A DNA stretch of 44,315 nt from Aestuariibius sp. HNIBRBA575 (GTDB lineage Bacteria > Pseudomonadota > Alphaproteobacteria > Rhodobacterales > Rhodobacteraceae), in the NCBI RefSeq assembly GCF_040932005.1, contig NZ_CP162417.1:1-44315 (forward strand), in the 5' to 3' direction. Position numbers and translations under genes: made by a program. This document shows, piece by piece, positions 1 to 8,736 of this stretch. The notes below the pieces were generated by a model. The model did not search any database. It was not told the origin of the DNA and saw only the letters and a program-made list of their open reading frames with translations. Every line of letters starts with the position of its first letter. Position 1 is the stretch's first letter.

Positions 1-705
1 GAAACATCCCGTTATGTGGTTGCTGATGCCGTATCAGATGCAGATTTGTTGCGTCTGGGCGAAGCGTTAAGCAGCGCCAAACTGATCACGGGTGGATCTG
101 GGATTGCGCTGGGTCTGCCTCGCAACATGATCCGCGCAGGTGCCAAAGGGGCTGCTTCTGGCGTTTTGACCAACGTCACCGGTCCAGAAGCGATCCTTGC
201 CGGGTCGTGTTCGGGGGCCACGCGCGGGCAGGTTGATCAGCATGCGCTGGATCATCCGACCCTTGCGATCGACGTTGAGGCCGTGATGCGCGGCGAAATG
301 GGCGAAGAGACACTTGTGGCGTTTTACGACGCTCATATGGGGCAGGCGCCGCTGGCATATTCCTCTGGAACGCCGGATGCAGTACGGGCGGTGCAACAGA
401 AATTTGGCCGCGAAGCGGTTGCTGCCCGGCTGGACCGACTGTTTGCTGAAACGGCCCGGCAACTGGTGCAGAAAGGCTATCAACGCATCGTTGTGGCGGG
501 TGGTGAAACATCTGGGGCGGTTGCACAGGCTATTGCAGAAACGCTTGGTGCGCCTGCAATGGTTGTCGGGGCCGAAATTGACCCCGGCGTCCCGGTCCTG
601 ACGCTTGGGAATGACACGCCCGTCGCGCTGGCGTTGAAATCCGGGAATTTCGGCGCACCGGACTTTTTCGTCAAAGCATTGCGCGCCATGGAAGGGCAAG
701 TATGA
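1..705 (+). CDS. otnK: OtnK-type four-carbon acid sugar kinase, C-terminal part (continues from window end)
   Basis: This is the C-terminal half of a DUF1537 kinase. The family phosphorylates 3-oxo-tetronate, or related sugar acids, at O4 in the cytoplasm. The frame is open from base 1, so the GTG at 16 is not the true start. GGSG (codons 26-29 counted from that GTG) and GGETSG near base 499 match the nucleotide-binding region of the family. The N-terminal half is at 43740-44315, in exactly the same codon phase, and the joined protein has 426 residues, near the usual ~420. The stop overlaps the start of otnC by four bases, indicating translational coupling. Substrate specificity within DUF1537 (3-oxo-tetronate, D-threonate or 3-oxo-isoapionate) cannot be read from the sequence. 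Confidence 0.93.
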   Translation, partial: ETSRYVVADAVSDADLLRLGEALSSAKLITGGSGIALGLPRNMIRAGAKGAASGVLTNVTGPEAILAGSCSGATRGQVDQHALDHPTLAIDVEAVMRGEMGEETLVAFYDAHMGQAPLAYSSGTPDAVRAVQQKFGREAVAARLDRLFAETARQLVQKGYQRIVVAGGETSGAVAQAIAETLGAPAMVVGAEIDPGVPVLTLGNDTPVALALKSGNFGAPDFFVKALRAMEGQV

Positions 706-1343
706 CCGATACCGAACAGAAATTGCGCCAGCAAATGTCGCAGCTTTGCGCATCACTTTTTGCGCGGGGCTATTCCGTTGGGACGGCCGGAAACGTTTCG
801 GCCCGTTTGGACGATGGCATTTTGATGACGCCAACCAATTCGACCCTTGGTGGGATCGACCCTGACCGCATTGCCAAAATCGATCTGAACGGCAACCACG
901 TGGCAGGGGACAAACCCACCAAAGAGGTTTTTCTACACCAAGCCTTTTATGACACACGCCCGCAAACAGGTGCCGTTGTGCATTTGCATTCCACCTATGC
1001 GACGGCGCTCTCTTGTTCAGAGGGGGTGGATCCCAATGATTGCGTCCCACCACTGACGCCCTATGTGGTCATGCGCGTGGGTACGGTTGCACGGGTTCCT
1101 TATGTGAAACCGGGGGATCCTAAATCGGGTGATTTGATCCGCGACCTTGGTGGTAAATATACCGCCGTTTTGCTGGCCAATCACGGACCGGTTGTTTCTG
1201 GCAAAGATCTGTTTTCAGCGGTTTGCGCGGCAGAAGAGCTGGAAGAAACCGCAAAGTTGTTGATCACGCTGCGCGGTCAGGAAACGCGGCTTTTGACGGG
1301 CCAAGACGTCCAAGATCTTAAAAATACTTTCAAATCCATGTGA
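702..1343 (+). CDS. otnC: OtnC-type 3-oxo-tetronate 4-phosphate decarboxylase (class II aldolase fold)
   Basis: This 213-residue class II aldolase/adducin-domain protein should decarboxylate 3-oxo-tetronate 4-phosphate to dihydroxyacetone phosphate and CO2, using a divalent metal. Metal-site residues are visible: H94 and H96 in the HLHSTYAT motif, H161 in NHGPVV, and a likely catalytic acid E75 in the PTKE segment. The ATG overlaps the otnK stop (ATGA), and the kinase-decarboxylase pair is the standard arrangement of the tetronate pathway. The usual companions LtnD (dehydrogenase) and OtnI (isomerase) are absent here. A fuculose-phosphate-type aldolase is the alternative reading, but the otnK coupling argues for OtnC. 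Confidence 0.88.
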   Translation: MTDTEQKLRQQMSQLCASLFARGYSVGTAGNVSARLDDGILMTPTNSTLGGIDPDRIAKIDLNGNHVAGDKPTKEVFLHQAFYDTRPQTGAVVHLHSTYATALSCSEGVDPNDCVPPLTPYVVMRVGTVARVPYVKPGDPKSGDLIRDLGGKYTAVLLANHGPVVSGKDLFSAVCAAEELEETAKLLITLRGQETRLLTGQDVQDLKNTFKSM

Positions 1344-1350
1344 GCAAGAT

Positions 1351-1824
1351 ATGAAAACGGCTGACCTAATTGACCATCACGCAGCGGACCTGACTTTGGT
1401 CCACCTTCCTTTTCAGCGGTTCGGCAAAAAGCCGTTTTTCGCAGGCCCGATCCAGACGGTGAAATGTTTTGAAGACAACACAGTTGTGCGTGCGCAGCTG
1501 GAAACCCCCGGCGAAGGGCGTGTTTTGGTTGTTGACGGCGGTGGATCGACCCGCATTGCGCTATTGGGGGACATTCTGGCGGATCTGGCGATCAAAAACG
1601 GATGGGCCGGGTTGGTCCTGAATGCCGCGATCCGAGACAGCGCAGAAATTGACGAAATGGATATTTCCGTGTTCGCTCTGGGGACCAGCCCTGTAAAAAG
1701 CGCCAAAGAAGGTTGGGGTAAAACCGACTGCAATATCAGCTTTGGCGGTGTTGAATTTAAGCCCGGAGACTGGGTTTACGGGGACGCAGACGGGGTGCTG
1801 TTTAGCCAAAAGAAACTGGTCTGA
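1351..1824 (+). CDS. RraA-like protein, possible 4-hydroxy-4-methyl-2-oxoglutarate-type aldolase
   Basis: The protein has 157 residues of the RraA/HMG-aldolase fold. Members either cleave 4-hydroxy-4-methyl-2-oxoglutarate-like acids to pyruvate, decarboxylate oxaloacetate, or bind RNase E. Visible family marks are the VVDGGGS segment, NAAIRDSAEID (the Arg-Asp pair lies in the position used for substrate and metal binding), and the C-terminal GDWVYGDADGVL. It lies seven bases after otnC in a catabolic operon, so a metabolic lyase or decarboxylase is more likely than an RNase E regulator. The protein is slightly shorter than many HMG aldolases (~220), closer to compact RraA proteins. Substrate unknown. 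Confidence 0.82.
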   Translation: MKTADLIDHHAADLTLVHLPFQRFGKKPFFAGPIQTVKCFEDNTVVRAQLETPGEGRVLVVDGGGSTRIALLGDILADLAIKNGWAGLVLNAAIRDSAEIDEMDISVFALGTSPVKSAKEGWGKTDCNISFGGVEFKPGDWVYGDADGVLFSQKKLV

Positions 1825-1850
1825 TTCCGCGGTTCGACACATATGGGCCC

Positions 1851-2879
1851 ATGTTTGCGACCGTAGTGACGGCGGCCCTGTCCGGGTGGCTTGTGTCGCG
1901 CACGGGGATCCCGCTGGGCTGGATGATCGGGGCCATGCTGGTGACGGCTGTGGCATCGCTGGCGCGACTTCCGGTGCGCAAACCGGACACGTTTATGGAT
2001 ATCATCCGCGCAACGATCGGGTTGATGTTGGGGGCGTCTATCACCGTTGAATTGATCGGCTCTGTTGCTGCGTGGTGGCCGACGCTGGTTTTGCTGATTG
2101 TATCGCTGGCGGTGATGTTTGGGGCCGGGTATTTGGCCCTGCGCAAAATTGCGCGATTTGACCCGATCACGGCCGGATTATGTGCCATGCCCGGCGGGAT
2201 CGCCGAAATGGTGCTGCTGTCTGAACGACAGGGCGCAGACCAAGCGCGGGTGGCGATTGTGCATGCGCTGCGCATTGCGCTCGCGATTTTGCTTATTCCG
2301 CTGTTGATTGGTCAGATTGCAACCATAGAGCCTGTGAATATGGGCGCTACAAACGCCATCGCCGCGTTGTCGATTGCCGATTGGGGCTGGATTGGGCTGT
2401 GTATTGCTGCTGGACTTGTGGCGCGGGGCAGGGTGCGTATGCCGGCCCCTATTGTGCTTGTGCCGATGATGGTCAGCGCCGCGTTGCACCTGCTGGGGCT
2501 CACCAGTTTCGAAGTGCCAGGTTCGATTACGGCGGTCATTCAGGTGTTCATCGGGATCAATGTGGGTGCACGGTTCGCCGGGGTGCCATTCACCAGCCTG
2601 ATCGCAGCCCTCGGTGCGGCCATTCTGGTGGTGGCATTGCAGATCGGAACCGCATTTTTCGGCGCGCTTTTGGTGGCAAAGGGGGTCGGTGTTGACCCCG
2701 TCGCGCTGACATTGGCCTATTCGCCCGGCGGCTTGGCGGAAATGTCGATTATCGCCCTGAGCTTTGACAGAGACGTGGCATTTGTCGGGGTGCATCACAT
2801 TTTCCGCGTCATGCTCGCTTTGATGTTGGCCCCGTTGCTTCTGTCATGGCTCGCGAAATCTACGAAAGTAAACAAATGA
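1851..2879 (+). CDS. AbrB-family (PF05145) integral membrane protein, possible transporter
   Basis: This is a very hydrophobic 342-residue protein with about ten predicted membrane segments and an internal duplication. PGGIAEMVLLS in the first half corresponds to PGGLAEMSIIALS in the second. This is the pattern of the membrane AbrB family, often mislabelled as ammonia monooxygenase or transcriptional regulator. The start chosen is the ATG at 1851, 26 bases after the RraA-like gene. Its stop overlaps the aconitase start (ATGA). Its place inside a catabolic operon that already carries a TctABC importer suggests that it moves a related metabolite, perhaps exporting an intermediate or product. 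Function is not established for the family. Confidence 0.82.
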   Translation: MFATVVTAALSGWLVSRTGIPLGWMIGAMLVTAVASLARLPVRKPDTFMDIIRATIGLMLGASITVELIGSVAAWWPTLVLLIVSLAVMFGAGYLALRKIARFDPITAGLCAMPGGIAEMVLLSERQGADQARVAIVHALRIALAILLIPLLIGQIATIEPVNMGATNAIAALSIADWGWIGLCIAAGLVARGRVRMPAPIVLVPMMVSAALHLLGLTSFEVPGSITAVIQVFIGINVGARFAGVPFTSLIAALGAAILVVALQIGTAFFGALLVAKGVGVDPVALTLAYSPGGLAEMSIIALSFDRDVAFVGVHHIFRVMLALMLAPLLLSWLAKSTKVNK

Positions 2880-5452
2880 CCTATCTGCCCGTCCGTTTTG
2901 GTGACCAGACCTTCCAAGTCATTGATCTGCCCAAACTTTTGGGAAATAAACTGTTTTCGCTTCCTGTTGTGGTGCGATTGCTGATTGAAAACCATGTCCG
3001 CGCTGGGGGGGCTTTGGACCCAGTGCTAGAAGCGTTGAACGGACAAAACCCGTCGCAATGTGAAATGCTGTTTCGGCCCAACCGCCTGCTGATGCATGAT
3101 ACGACCTGCACCCCCGCATTGGCCGATGTTGCTGGCATGCGTGATGCCGTCGCAGAGGCCGGGGGCGATCCCGCGATTTTATCCCCGACTTTGCCGGTTG
3201 ATGTCTCGGTTGATCATTCATTGGCCGTGGACACCTATGCCAGTGTTGATGCGTTCGGCCGGAATGCCAAAAACGAATATGCCCGCAATTCAGAACGATA
3301 CGCCTTTATGAAATGGGCATCACAGACCCTGCAGGGATTGCGCGTTCATCCGCCGGGCACGGGCATCATGCACACGATCAATCTGGAACAATTGGCGACA
3401 TTGCTGGAAATCAGCGACGACAATTTTGCGCATCCGGATATGTTATTGGGCACCGATAGCCACACGCCGATGATCAACGGGATTGGTGTGTTGGGCTGGG
3501 GCGTCGGCGGATTAGAGGCCGAAACCGTGATGTTTGGCCAAACGGTATCGCTCGCTTTGCCGAAAACGGTGGGCGTGCATCTGCACGGAACACTGGCCTC
3601 TGGTACTTTTGCAACGGACCTCGCACTTGAGATCACACATCGTCTGCGCGCGATGGATGTAACCGGCCAGTTCGTCGAATTCTTTGGGCCGGGGGTTTCC
3701 AGCCTCAGCGCTGATACCCGGGCTGTCATCGCCAATATGGCACCGGAATATGGGGCCTCTACAGGGTATTTCCCGGTGGATCAGAACACCCTCGCCTATC
3801 TCAGGCGCACCGGGCGCGATCCGGTGCATTGTGACCGGATCGAAACCGTATACCGGGCCATGGGGCTGTGGTTTGATCCAGATGCGTCGCCGGAATTCGA
3901 CCGGGTTATTGATATAGACCTGTCGACGATATCAACTGTTATTTCTGGACCGCAACGACCCCAGGACCGCTGTGCGCCCGCTGAGGCTGCAAAACGTGTG
4001 TCACAGACCATCGGACGCCCGTTGCACCCTGTCGACCAGAACGCAGATGTGATCCCTGACGGAGCGGTGGGAATCGCGGCCATCACCAGCTGTACCAATA
4101 CGTCTGATCCGTCGCTGCTGATTGCGGCGGGTATATTGGCACGCAATGCTCAGGCGCGTGGGTTGTCACCTGCGTCTTGGGTCAAAACATCGCTCGCACC
4201 GGGGTCGCCGTCGGCGCGGGGCATGTTGGAACGGGCGGGGCTGGACGCCAACCTGTCAGCGCTTGGTTTTGATGTCGTTGGCCACGGCTGCACCACATGT
4301 ATCGGGAATTCCGGGGCGCTGCCGGATGTCATCGAACAGGCGCTTGAGGACGGCAAAGCCATCGCAGCGGTCCTGTCGGGCAATCGCAATTTTCCGGGCC
4401 GGGTGCATCCAAAACTTGACCTCGGATTTTTGGCGTCGCCCCCCTTGGTTGTCGCCTATGCCCTAAAGGGCAACCTGCATGGCGATATAACAGCCGATGC
4501 TCTGGGCACCGATGCGGATGGTCAGCCGGTCTATCTGTCAGATATCTGGCCAGATCAGGATGAAATCGATCAGATATTTTCCCGGTCCCATGTGGATGGG
4601 GATGTTCCGCAATCTTTTGCGGCGGCCAGTCGCAGCAAGGCATGGGATGGAATCCAGACCCAGAAAACAGTGCGATTCCAATGGGATGAAACGTCACGCA
4701 ATCTAAGGCGCCCCAAATTTGCAACATCGCATCAGACCTCGCGGTTGGGTCATTATGTGGCAAAACCATTGATGGTTTTGGGCGATGATATAACCACAGA
4801 TCACATTTCACCCGCAGGCGCGATTTCTGCGGATAGCGCTGCTGGCGAATGGTTAATCCAACATGGCGCGCCGCCCACGGACCTGAATGTTTACGCGGCG
4901 TATCGCGGCAACTGGGAAGTGATGGTGCGCGGCTTGTTTACAAACAAACTGGTGCGCAACCATCTAAAACCGGGTCTGGCGCCGAACGAAACCATTCTTT
5001 CGTCTGGACAGGTTTTGCCCGTTTTCGAAGCCGCGCAGGTACTGGCCGATTCCGGCGAAAACACGCTGCTTTTGTCGGGTGAACGATACGGCATGGGGTC
5101 GAGCCGGGATTGGGCCGCCAAAGGCGTCGCGCTGTTGGGTGTTCGCACCGTCATCGCCCGCAGTTTTGAACGTATCCACAGAACCAATCTGATCGGGATG
5201 GGCATTCTGCCGCTTCAGATCAGTGGGGATTTTGACCCGCAAAATGCAGGCATCACGGCGGATGATTCATTTGCGATCAACGCCCCGGTTTCTGAGCTGC
5301 AGGTGCGCGCAAGTATGCCTGTTCAATGGATGCGACCAGATGGCACAGACCAGATTATCCCGTGCCACGCCGCCGTTGAAACCCAACAAGAAGTGGACCT
5401 TTTGCGGCTCGGGGGTGTCCTGCCCAGTATCTTGTCGACATGTTTGGATTGA
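2876..5452 (+). CDS. Aconitase/IRP1-type hydratase in a catabolic operon
   Basis: The 858-residue protein has the full AcnA/IRP1 architecture: three N-terminal [4Fe-4S]-binding domains and a C-terminal swivel domain. The cluster cysteines are C406 (in AITSCTNTS), C472 and C475 (in GHGCTTCIGNSG), with the spacing of 66 and 3 seen in AcnA/IRP1. The swivel carries GMGSSRDWAAKG and ARSFERIHRTNL. The start at 2876 is chosen over an ATG at 2846 because it overlaps the abrB-like stop as ATGA. It should catalyse hydroxyl migration on a citrate-like acid or hydration of an enoic acid. A housekeeping aconitase would normally be chromosomal, so this copy probably acts on the operon substrate. AcnD-type methylcitrate dehydratase is an alternative. 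Confidence 0.9.
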   Translation: MTYLPVRFGDQTFQVIDLPKLLGNKLFSLPVVVRLLIENHVRAGGALDPVLEALNGQNPSQCEMLFRPNRLLMHDTTCTPALADVAGMRDAVAEAGGDPAILSPTLPVDVSVDHSLAVDTYASVDAFGRNAKNEYARNSERYAFMKWASQTLQGLRVHPPGTGIMHTINLEQLATLLEISDDNFAHPDMLLGTDSHTPMINGIGVLGWGVGGLEAETVMFGQTVSLALPKTVGVHLHGTLASGTFATDLALEITHRLRAMDVTGQFVEFFGPGVSSLSADTRAVIANMAPEYGASTGYFPVDQNTLAYLRRTGRDPVHCDRIETVYRAMGLWFDPDASPEFDRVIDIDLSTISTVISGPQRPQDRCAPAEAAKRVSQTIGRPLHPVDQNADVIPDGAVGIAAITSCTNTSDPSLLIAAGILARNAQARGLSPASWVKTSLAPGSPSARGMLERAGLDANLSALGFDVVGHGCTTCIGNSGALPDVIEQALEDGKAIAAVLSGNRNFPGRVHPKLDLGFLASPPLVVAYALKGNLHGDITADALGTDADGQPVYLSDIWPDQDEIDQIFSRSHVDGDVPQSFAAASRSKAWDGIQTQKTVRFQWDETSRNLRRPKFATSHQTSRLGHYVAKPLMVLGDDITTDHISPAGAISADSAAGEWLIQHGAPPTDLNVYAAYRGNWEVMVRGLFTNKLVRNHLKPGLAPNETILSSGQVLPVFEAAQVLADSGENTLLLSGERYGMGSSRDWAAKGVALLGVRTVIARSFERIHRTNLIGMGILPLQISGDFDPQNAGITADDSFAINAPVSELQVRASMPVQWMRPDGTDQIIPCHAAVETQQEVDLLRLGGVLPSILSTCLD

Positions 5453-5457
5453 TTCAA

Positions 5458-5471
5458 AACTTGAATAAGTT
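5458..5471. promoter_or_regulatory. Inverted repeat upstream of the HutC-type GntR gene
   Basis: AACTT-GAAT-AAGTT is a perfect 5-bp inverted repeat, 87 bases before the gntR start. A related TTTAAGTT element follows at about 5490. A second inverted repeat with the same core lies between the two lactonase genes (7173-7187), so both may bind the GntR protein. No experimental basis; inference from shared sequence. Confidence 0.4.
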
Positions 5472-5557
5472 CGCCAAATGGCTACTCATTTAAGTTACAT
5501 TGATGACCAGTTAACAATGGTGATCCGTCAACGTGAACGCAATATTGGACCCGATAC

Positions 5558-6289
5558 ATGTCAGCAAAGCAGAAAATCTATGACAAGTTCGTTCAAGATA
5601 TTCGAAGCGGTGAGATAGCCACGGGAGCTCAACTTCCGACAGAAAAAGAAATCGCCGCAGCGTTTTCGGTCAGCCGATCAACCGTTCAGGCGGTAATGAT
5701 GCGGCTCGCCAATGAAGGCGTGGTTTCACGGCGTCCGGGGCGTGGGACATTTGCGTTGCGATCCTCTGACGACATGTCGGTCAAGGTTGCATTGGATGTG
5801 CACAATATCCAATCCTTCGAAAGCGAAATGGCCGTGGCCGGAGACCAAGTTTCATACCGGCTAATTTCTTTCGCCAAAACGCCGGCGCCCATGTATGTCG
5901 CGCGCAAGATCGGGGTTCCGGCAGAGACCGAGCTGATGTGTCTGTATCGGTTGAGATTTGCCAACCAAACTTGCATCGGGTCTGAGGTGCGATTTCTATC
6001 GCCAGAAATCACCTGGGATGTGTCCCTGAATGCGTTGGAAACACAAGGCGGCCACCAGATCATCCAAGAAGGTCTGGGGCTGCGCATTGGGCATATTGAG
6101 GCAGCGTTGCGCGCCGTTTGCGCAGATGAGACGCAAGCAAAAGACATGAACATCGCCGTCGGCGCGCCGCTCTTGGTGCGTTCACATACGATTATGACTG
6201 ATGACAATCAGGTCATTTTGCACGGCGAATCCTTTTATGTGGAACCGTTTTCGTTTCGCTACACTGCCAACATTGCGGGTGGGCGCTAA
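5558..6289 (+). CDS. GntR-family (HutC subfamily) transcriptional regulator
   Basis: The protein has 243 residues. The N-terminal winged helix (about 1-70) contains TGAQLPTEKEIAAAFSVSRS and the wing RRPGRGTF, typical of GntR. Residues ~85-235 form a UTRA ligand-binding domain, which in HutC-type members senses a small metabolite, often a sugar acid or its phosphate. The gene follows the aconitase with a 105-base gap and is convergent with the amidohydrolase, overlapping it by four bases. It likely controls the neighbouring lactonase and TRAP genes and possibly the upstream operon. The ATG at 5558 starts right at the domain boundary, so the start is plausible although its ribosome binding site is weak. 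Confidence 0.9.
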   Translation: MSAKQKIYDKFVQDIRSGEIATGAQLPTEKEIAAAFSVSRSTVQAVMMRLANEGVVSRRPGRGTFALRSSDDMSVKVALDVHNIQSFESEMAVAGDQVSYRLISFAKTPAPMYVARKIGVPAETELMCLYRLRFANQTCIGSEVRFLSPEITWDVSLNALETQGGHQIIQEGLGLRIGHIEAALRAVCADETQAKDMNIAVGAPLLVRSHTIMTDDNQVILHGESFYVEPFSFRYTANIAGGR

Positions 6290-7152
6290 AACCCAAAGAG
6301 ATCGTCGGCGGTTGATTTAGTAATCTCTTGAAAATGATTGTTATTTTCAGACCATCGTTGGATGTCTTTCAGGCCTTTCTGGTCGTCAATTTTCAAAAAT
6401 GGCTCGACCTCAGACAGGGGGCGTTTGGCGCGTTCTGCCGATTTTCCCGTATGCGGCCAATCGCTGCCCCAAATCACCCGACCCCGCGCTGTGGCAAATA
6501 GATCAGGGGCAAAATCATCCAGCGCGACAGCCGTCGCCGCATAATCCGTAACCCGACACGCGCCCGATACCTTTAGGAACACGTTCGACGCAGAGAGCAC
6601 ATCCGCAAGGCCAGCCATATCTGTGTCCAATGTGGGGCTGGATGTTTTCAGGCCTGCAAAGTGGTCCAGGATCACTGGCCGTCCCAATGATTTAAACAAT
6701 GGGGCCAGCGCGATGTTCACGTGGACCGGTAGAAAGACCTGCAAAATAAGATCCGTGCCCATCATCACCCGATCGAGGTCACGCAGCTGTTGGGCCGCGT
6801 TGTCGATGGCATCAATTCCGGCGGTTTTCAAGTTGGCGCGCAGACCACAAACCCCCAGATCGGCCAAGGCTTTGACGTCTTCTTTGGTTGTTGTTTTTGG
6901 GTCGATGACACAGACGCATTTTGCCCGGTCCCGCCCCAGATCCTGCACCGCCGTCAGGCTGGGCCGGTTATCGATTCCATGGGGGCTTGGCTGGACGATC
7001 ACAACGTTTTTGGCACCGATTCGCTCTAGGTGCGCTTCGAGATCCGCAACGTTGGCAGGTCCCGGAGTGTAAGAACGCACCTGTGTCAGCGGATATTTTT
7101 CTGGAAGGAAAACATGGACATGGGCATCCGTTATGGAGAAATGAGTGGTCAT
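6286..7152 (-). CDS. Amidohydrolase-superfamily lactonase (COG3618, PDC-hydrolase/galactarolactone group)
   Basis: The 288-residue TIM-barrel hydrolase has metal or active-site residues visible in the family pattern: H11 and H13 (DAHVHVF), H164 (ILDHFAG) and D231 (WGSDWPHTG). Relatives hydrolyse 2-pyrone-4,6-dicarboxylate (LigI) or isomerise and hydrolyse sugar-acid lactones. The gene is divergent from the SMP-30 lactonase, and its last four bases overlap the end of the convergent gntR. Two lactonase-type enzymes beside a TRAP importer and a GntR regulator suggest opening of an imported or oxidation-derived sugar lactone. The exact substrate cannot be told from sequence. Confidence 0.85.
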   Translation of the reverse strand: MTTHFSITDAHVHVFLPEKYPLTQVRSYTPGPANVADLEAHLERIGAKNVVIVQPSPHGIDNRPSLTAVQDLGRDRAKCVCVIDPKTTTKEDVKALADLGVCGLRANLKTAGIDAIDNAAQQLRDLDRVMMGTDLILQVFLPVHVNIALAPLFKSLGRPVILDHFAGLKTSSPTLDTDMAGLADVLSASNVFLKVSGACRVTDYAATAVALDDFAPDLFATARGRVIWGSDWPHTGKSAERAKRPLSEVEPFLKIDDQKGLKDIQRWSENNNHFQEITKSTADDLFGF

Positions 7153-7172
7153 TATGTTAAAGGACTACCTTT

Positions 7173-7187
7173 TTAAGTTGATCTTAA
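7173..7187. promoter_or_regulatory. Inverted repeat in the divergent lactonase promoter region
   Basis: TTAAG-TTGAT-CTTAA is a perfect 5-bp inverted repeat with a 5-base spacer. It lies between the divergent amidohydrolase start (7152) and the SMP-30 start (7234). It shares an AAGTT-containing core with the repeat before gntR at 5458, so it is a candidate GntR operator for both lactonase genes. Confidence 0.4.
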
Positions 7188-7233
7188 GTCACCTTTGCAT
7201 TTACGCTATTACAAAAGCAATCAGAGAGATCCT

Positions 7234-8157
7234 ATGTTTTTCCCGCCTCCTACCGACATAACCGCAGATGTTTTTGCGCGTGTCCCTGCCGAACTCGCGC
7301 CGAAGAGCTCTTCGGATTGGGGGAATGTGCAGCATCCGGGCAAAACATTTCGCGCCTTTCTAGAGGGCCCTTCATTTGATCGCGCCGGGAACCTTTATTG
7401 CGTGGATATTTGCCATGGACGCATTTTGCGATGCAGCCCAGAGGGTGAATTTTCGGTGGCTGCGGAATATGACGGGGAACCCAACGGGCTGAAAATTCAC
7501 AAAGATGGTCGAATTTTTATCGCCGATCACGCCCATGGCATCATGGTGATGGACCCGATTTCGGGAAAGGTCGAAAAATATCTGACCCGGCCGGGCCTGG
7601 AGCGGTTTCACGGCGTTAACGATCTGCATTTCACATCGAATGGGGATCTGTATTTCACCGACCAAGGTCAAAGCGGGCTTCATGCGCCATATGGCAGGTT
7701 GTTTTGCCAACGGGCCTCGGGCGAACTGGATTGCCTATTGTCCAATATCCCCAGCCCCAACGGGCTGGTCTTTAATGAAACGGAACAACAACTTTACCTT
7801 GCCGTCACCCGCATGAATGCGGTGTGGCGTGTTCGATTTCTCCCGGGTGGCCGGACCGTCGTTAAAACCGGCACGTTCATCCAGTTGTCAGGCGGGCTTG
7901 CCGGTCCTGACGGTCTGGCGCTCGGAGAGGGGGGGGAACTGATCATTGGCCATATGGGGCTGGGCACGGTTTGGGTCATGTCTCGATTGGGTGAGCCGAT
8001 GATACGGATCAGATCACCGCAAGGTATTCTAACCGCGAATTGTGCGTTTGGTGGCCCCGAGGGGCGTCACCTGTACATCACAGAGGCCGAAACATCGACA
8101 ATTTTGCGGGCAGAATTGCCATTTGCCGGCAACAAGATGTTTTCCCATTTGGACTAA
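7234..8157 (+). CDS. SMP-30/gluconolactonase family lactonase
   Basis: This is a 307-residue six-bladed beta-propeller lactonase. The metal-ligand motifs of the family are seen in order: an acidic residue in FLEGPSFD near the N-terminus, Asn in SPNGLVF near the middle, and Asp in GPDGLALGEGG in the C-terminal third. The ATG at 7234 follows an AGAGAG ribosome binding site. An upstream in-frame TTG at 7195 would add 13 residues with no conserved content. It probably hydrolyses an aldonolactone to its sugar acid. There is no signal peptide, so it acts in the cytoplasm. It leads a unit with the TRAP transporter genes (36 bases to dctQ). Confidence 0.9.
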   Translation: MFFPPPTDITADVFARVPAELAPKSSSDWGNVQHPGKTFRAFLEGPSFDRAGNLYCVDICHGRILRCSPEGEFSVAAEYDGEPNGLKIHKDGRIFIADHAHGIMVMDPISGKVEKYLTRPGLERFHGVNDLHFTSNGDLYFTDQGQSGLHAPYGRLFCQRASGELDCLLSNIPSPNGLVFNETEQQLYLAVTRMNAVWRVRFLPGGRTVVKTGTFIQLSGGLAGPDGLALGEGGELIIGHMGLGTVWVMSRLGEPMIRIRSPQGILTANCAFGGPEGRHLYITEAETSTILRAELPFAGNKMFSHLD

Positions 8158-8193
8158 TTTTTGCCGGGTAGGGCGGCAGTAAGGGAGGAATAC

Positions 8194-8736
8194 GTGATCA
8201 AGAAACTGGACAGATTGTTATCGACAATCGAAATCTGGTCGATGGTGACTCTGACGCTTGTAGGGCTGGCATTCGCCTTTCTGCAGGTGGTTTTGCGATA
8301 TGTCTTTAACACCGGAATCCATTGGTTAGAGGCCGGACTTGTGACGGCTTTGATCTGGGCGATGTTGATCGGGTCCGTGCGTGCCGTCAGAGAAGGATAC
8401 CACCCGCGGGTGGATTTGGTGCCCAACCTCGTCGGCCCAAAGGCGCGCGCAACATTGAATGTTCTGGCATTGGCCAGCGCGTTTCTACTGTCCTGCGTGT
8501 TCCTCTGGGACAGTGTATTTTACGCCAAATTCATCAACATGATCAACGCGTTACACCCAGAGCTTGGGATCAAGCAAGTTTACCCGTTTCTGATCGTTCC
8601 GATCATCACTTTTCTTATGTTGATCCGCTACGGTTTGGTTGCGTGGACGTTGGTCACTGACCCTTCCAGCCACGCGCCGGATGCAACATTCCGGCGGTCT
8701 GTCGGCGACTTGTCTGAAAAAGGGACCCTGGATTAA
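8194..8736 (+). CDS. dctQ: TRAP transporter small membrane subunit (DctQ family)
   Basis: The protein has about 180 residues with four predicted membrane helices. FLQVVLRYVFNTGIHWLEAG and the Trp-containing second helix match the DctQ family. The small subunit couples the periplasmic binding protein to the large permease in Na+-dependent uptake of organic acids. The GTG at 8194 is preferred because AGGGAGGA lies eight bases upstream. The longer frame from TTG 8161 would read through that ribosome binding site. The stop overlaps the dctM start by one base (TAATG), indicating coupling. Confidence 0.92.
   Translation: MIKKLDRLLSTIEIWSMVTLTLVGLAFAFLQVVLRYVFNTGIHWLEAGLVTALIWAMLIGSVRAVREGYHPRVDLVPNLVGPKARATLNVLALASAFLLSCVFLWDSVFYAKFINMINALHPELGIKQVYPFLIVPIITFLMLIRYGLVAWTLVTDPSSHAPDATFRRSVGDLSEKGTLD

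Noticed and set aside
16..705. otnK remnant as an independent gene starting with GTG at 16
   Set aside because: The frame is open to base 1 and continues the kinase at the window end; starting at 16 would leave out half of the enzyme.
67..1053. 328-residue minus-strand open frame over otnK/otnC
   Set aside because: It lies antisense to two clear family members and its translation is rich in Arg, His and Cys without any domain pattern; a shadow frame.
2178..2798. 206-residue minus-strand frame over the AbrB-family gene
   Set aside because: The translation is His/Gln/Arg-rich, typical of an antisense reading of a membrane protein gene.
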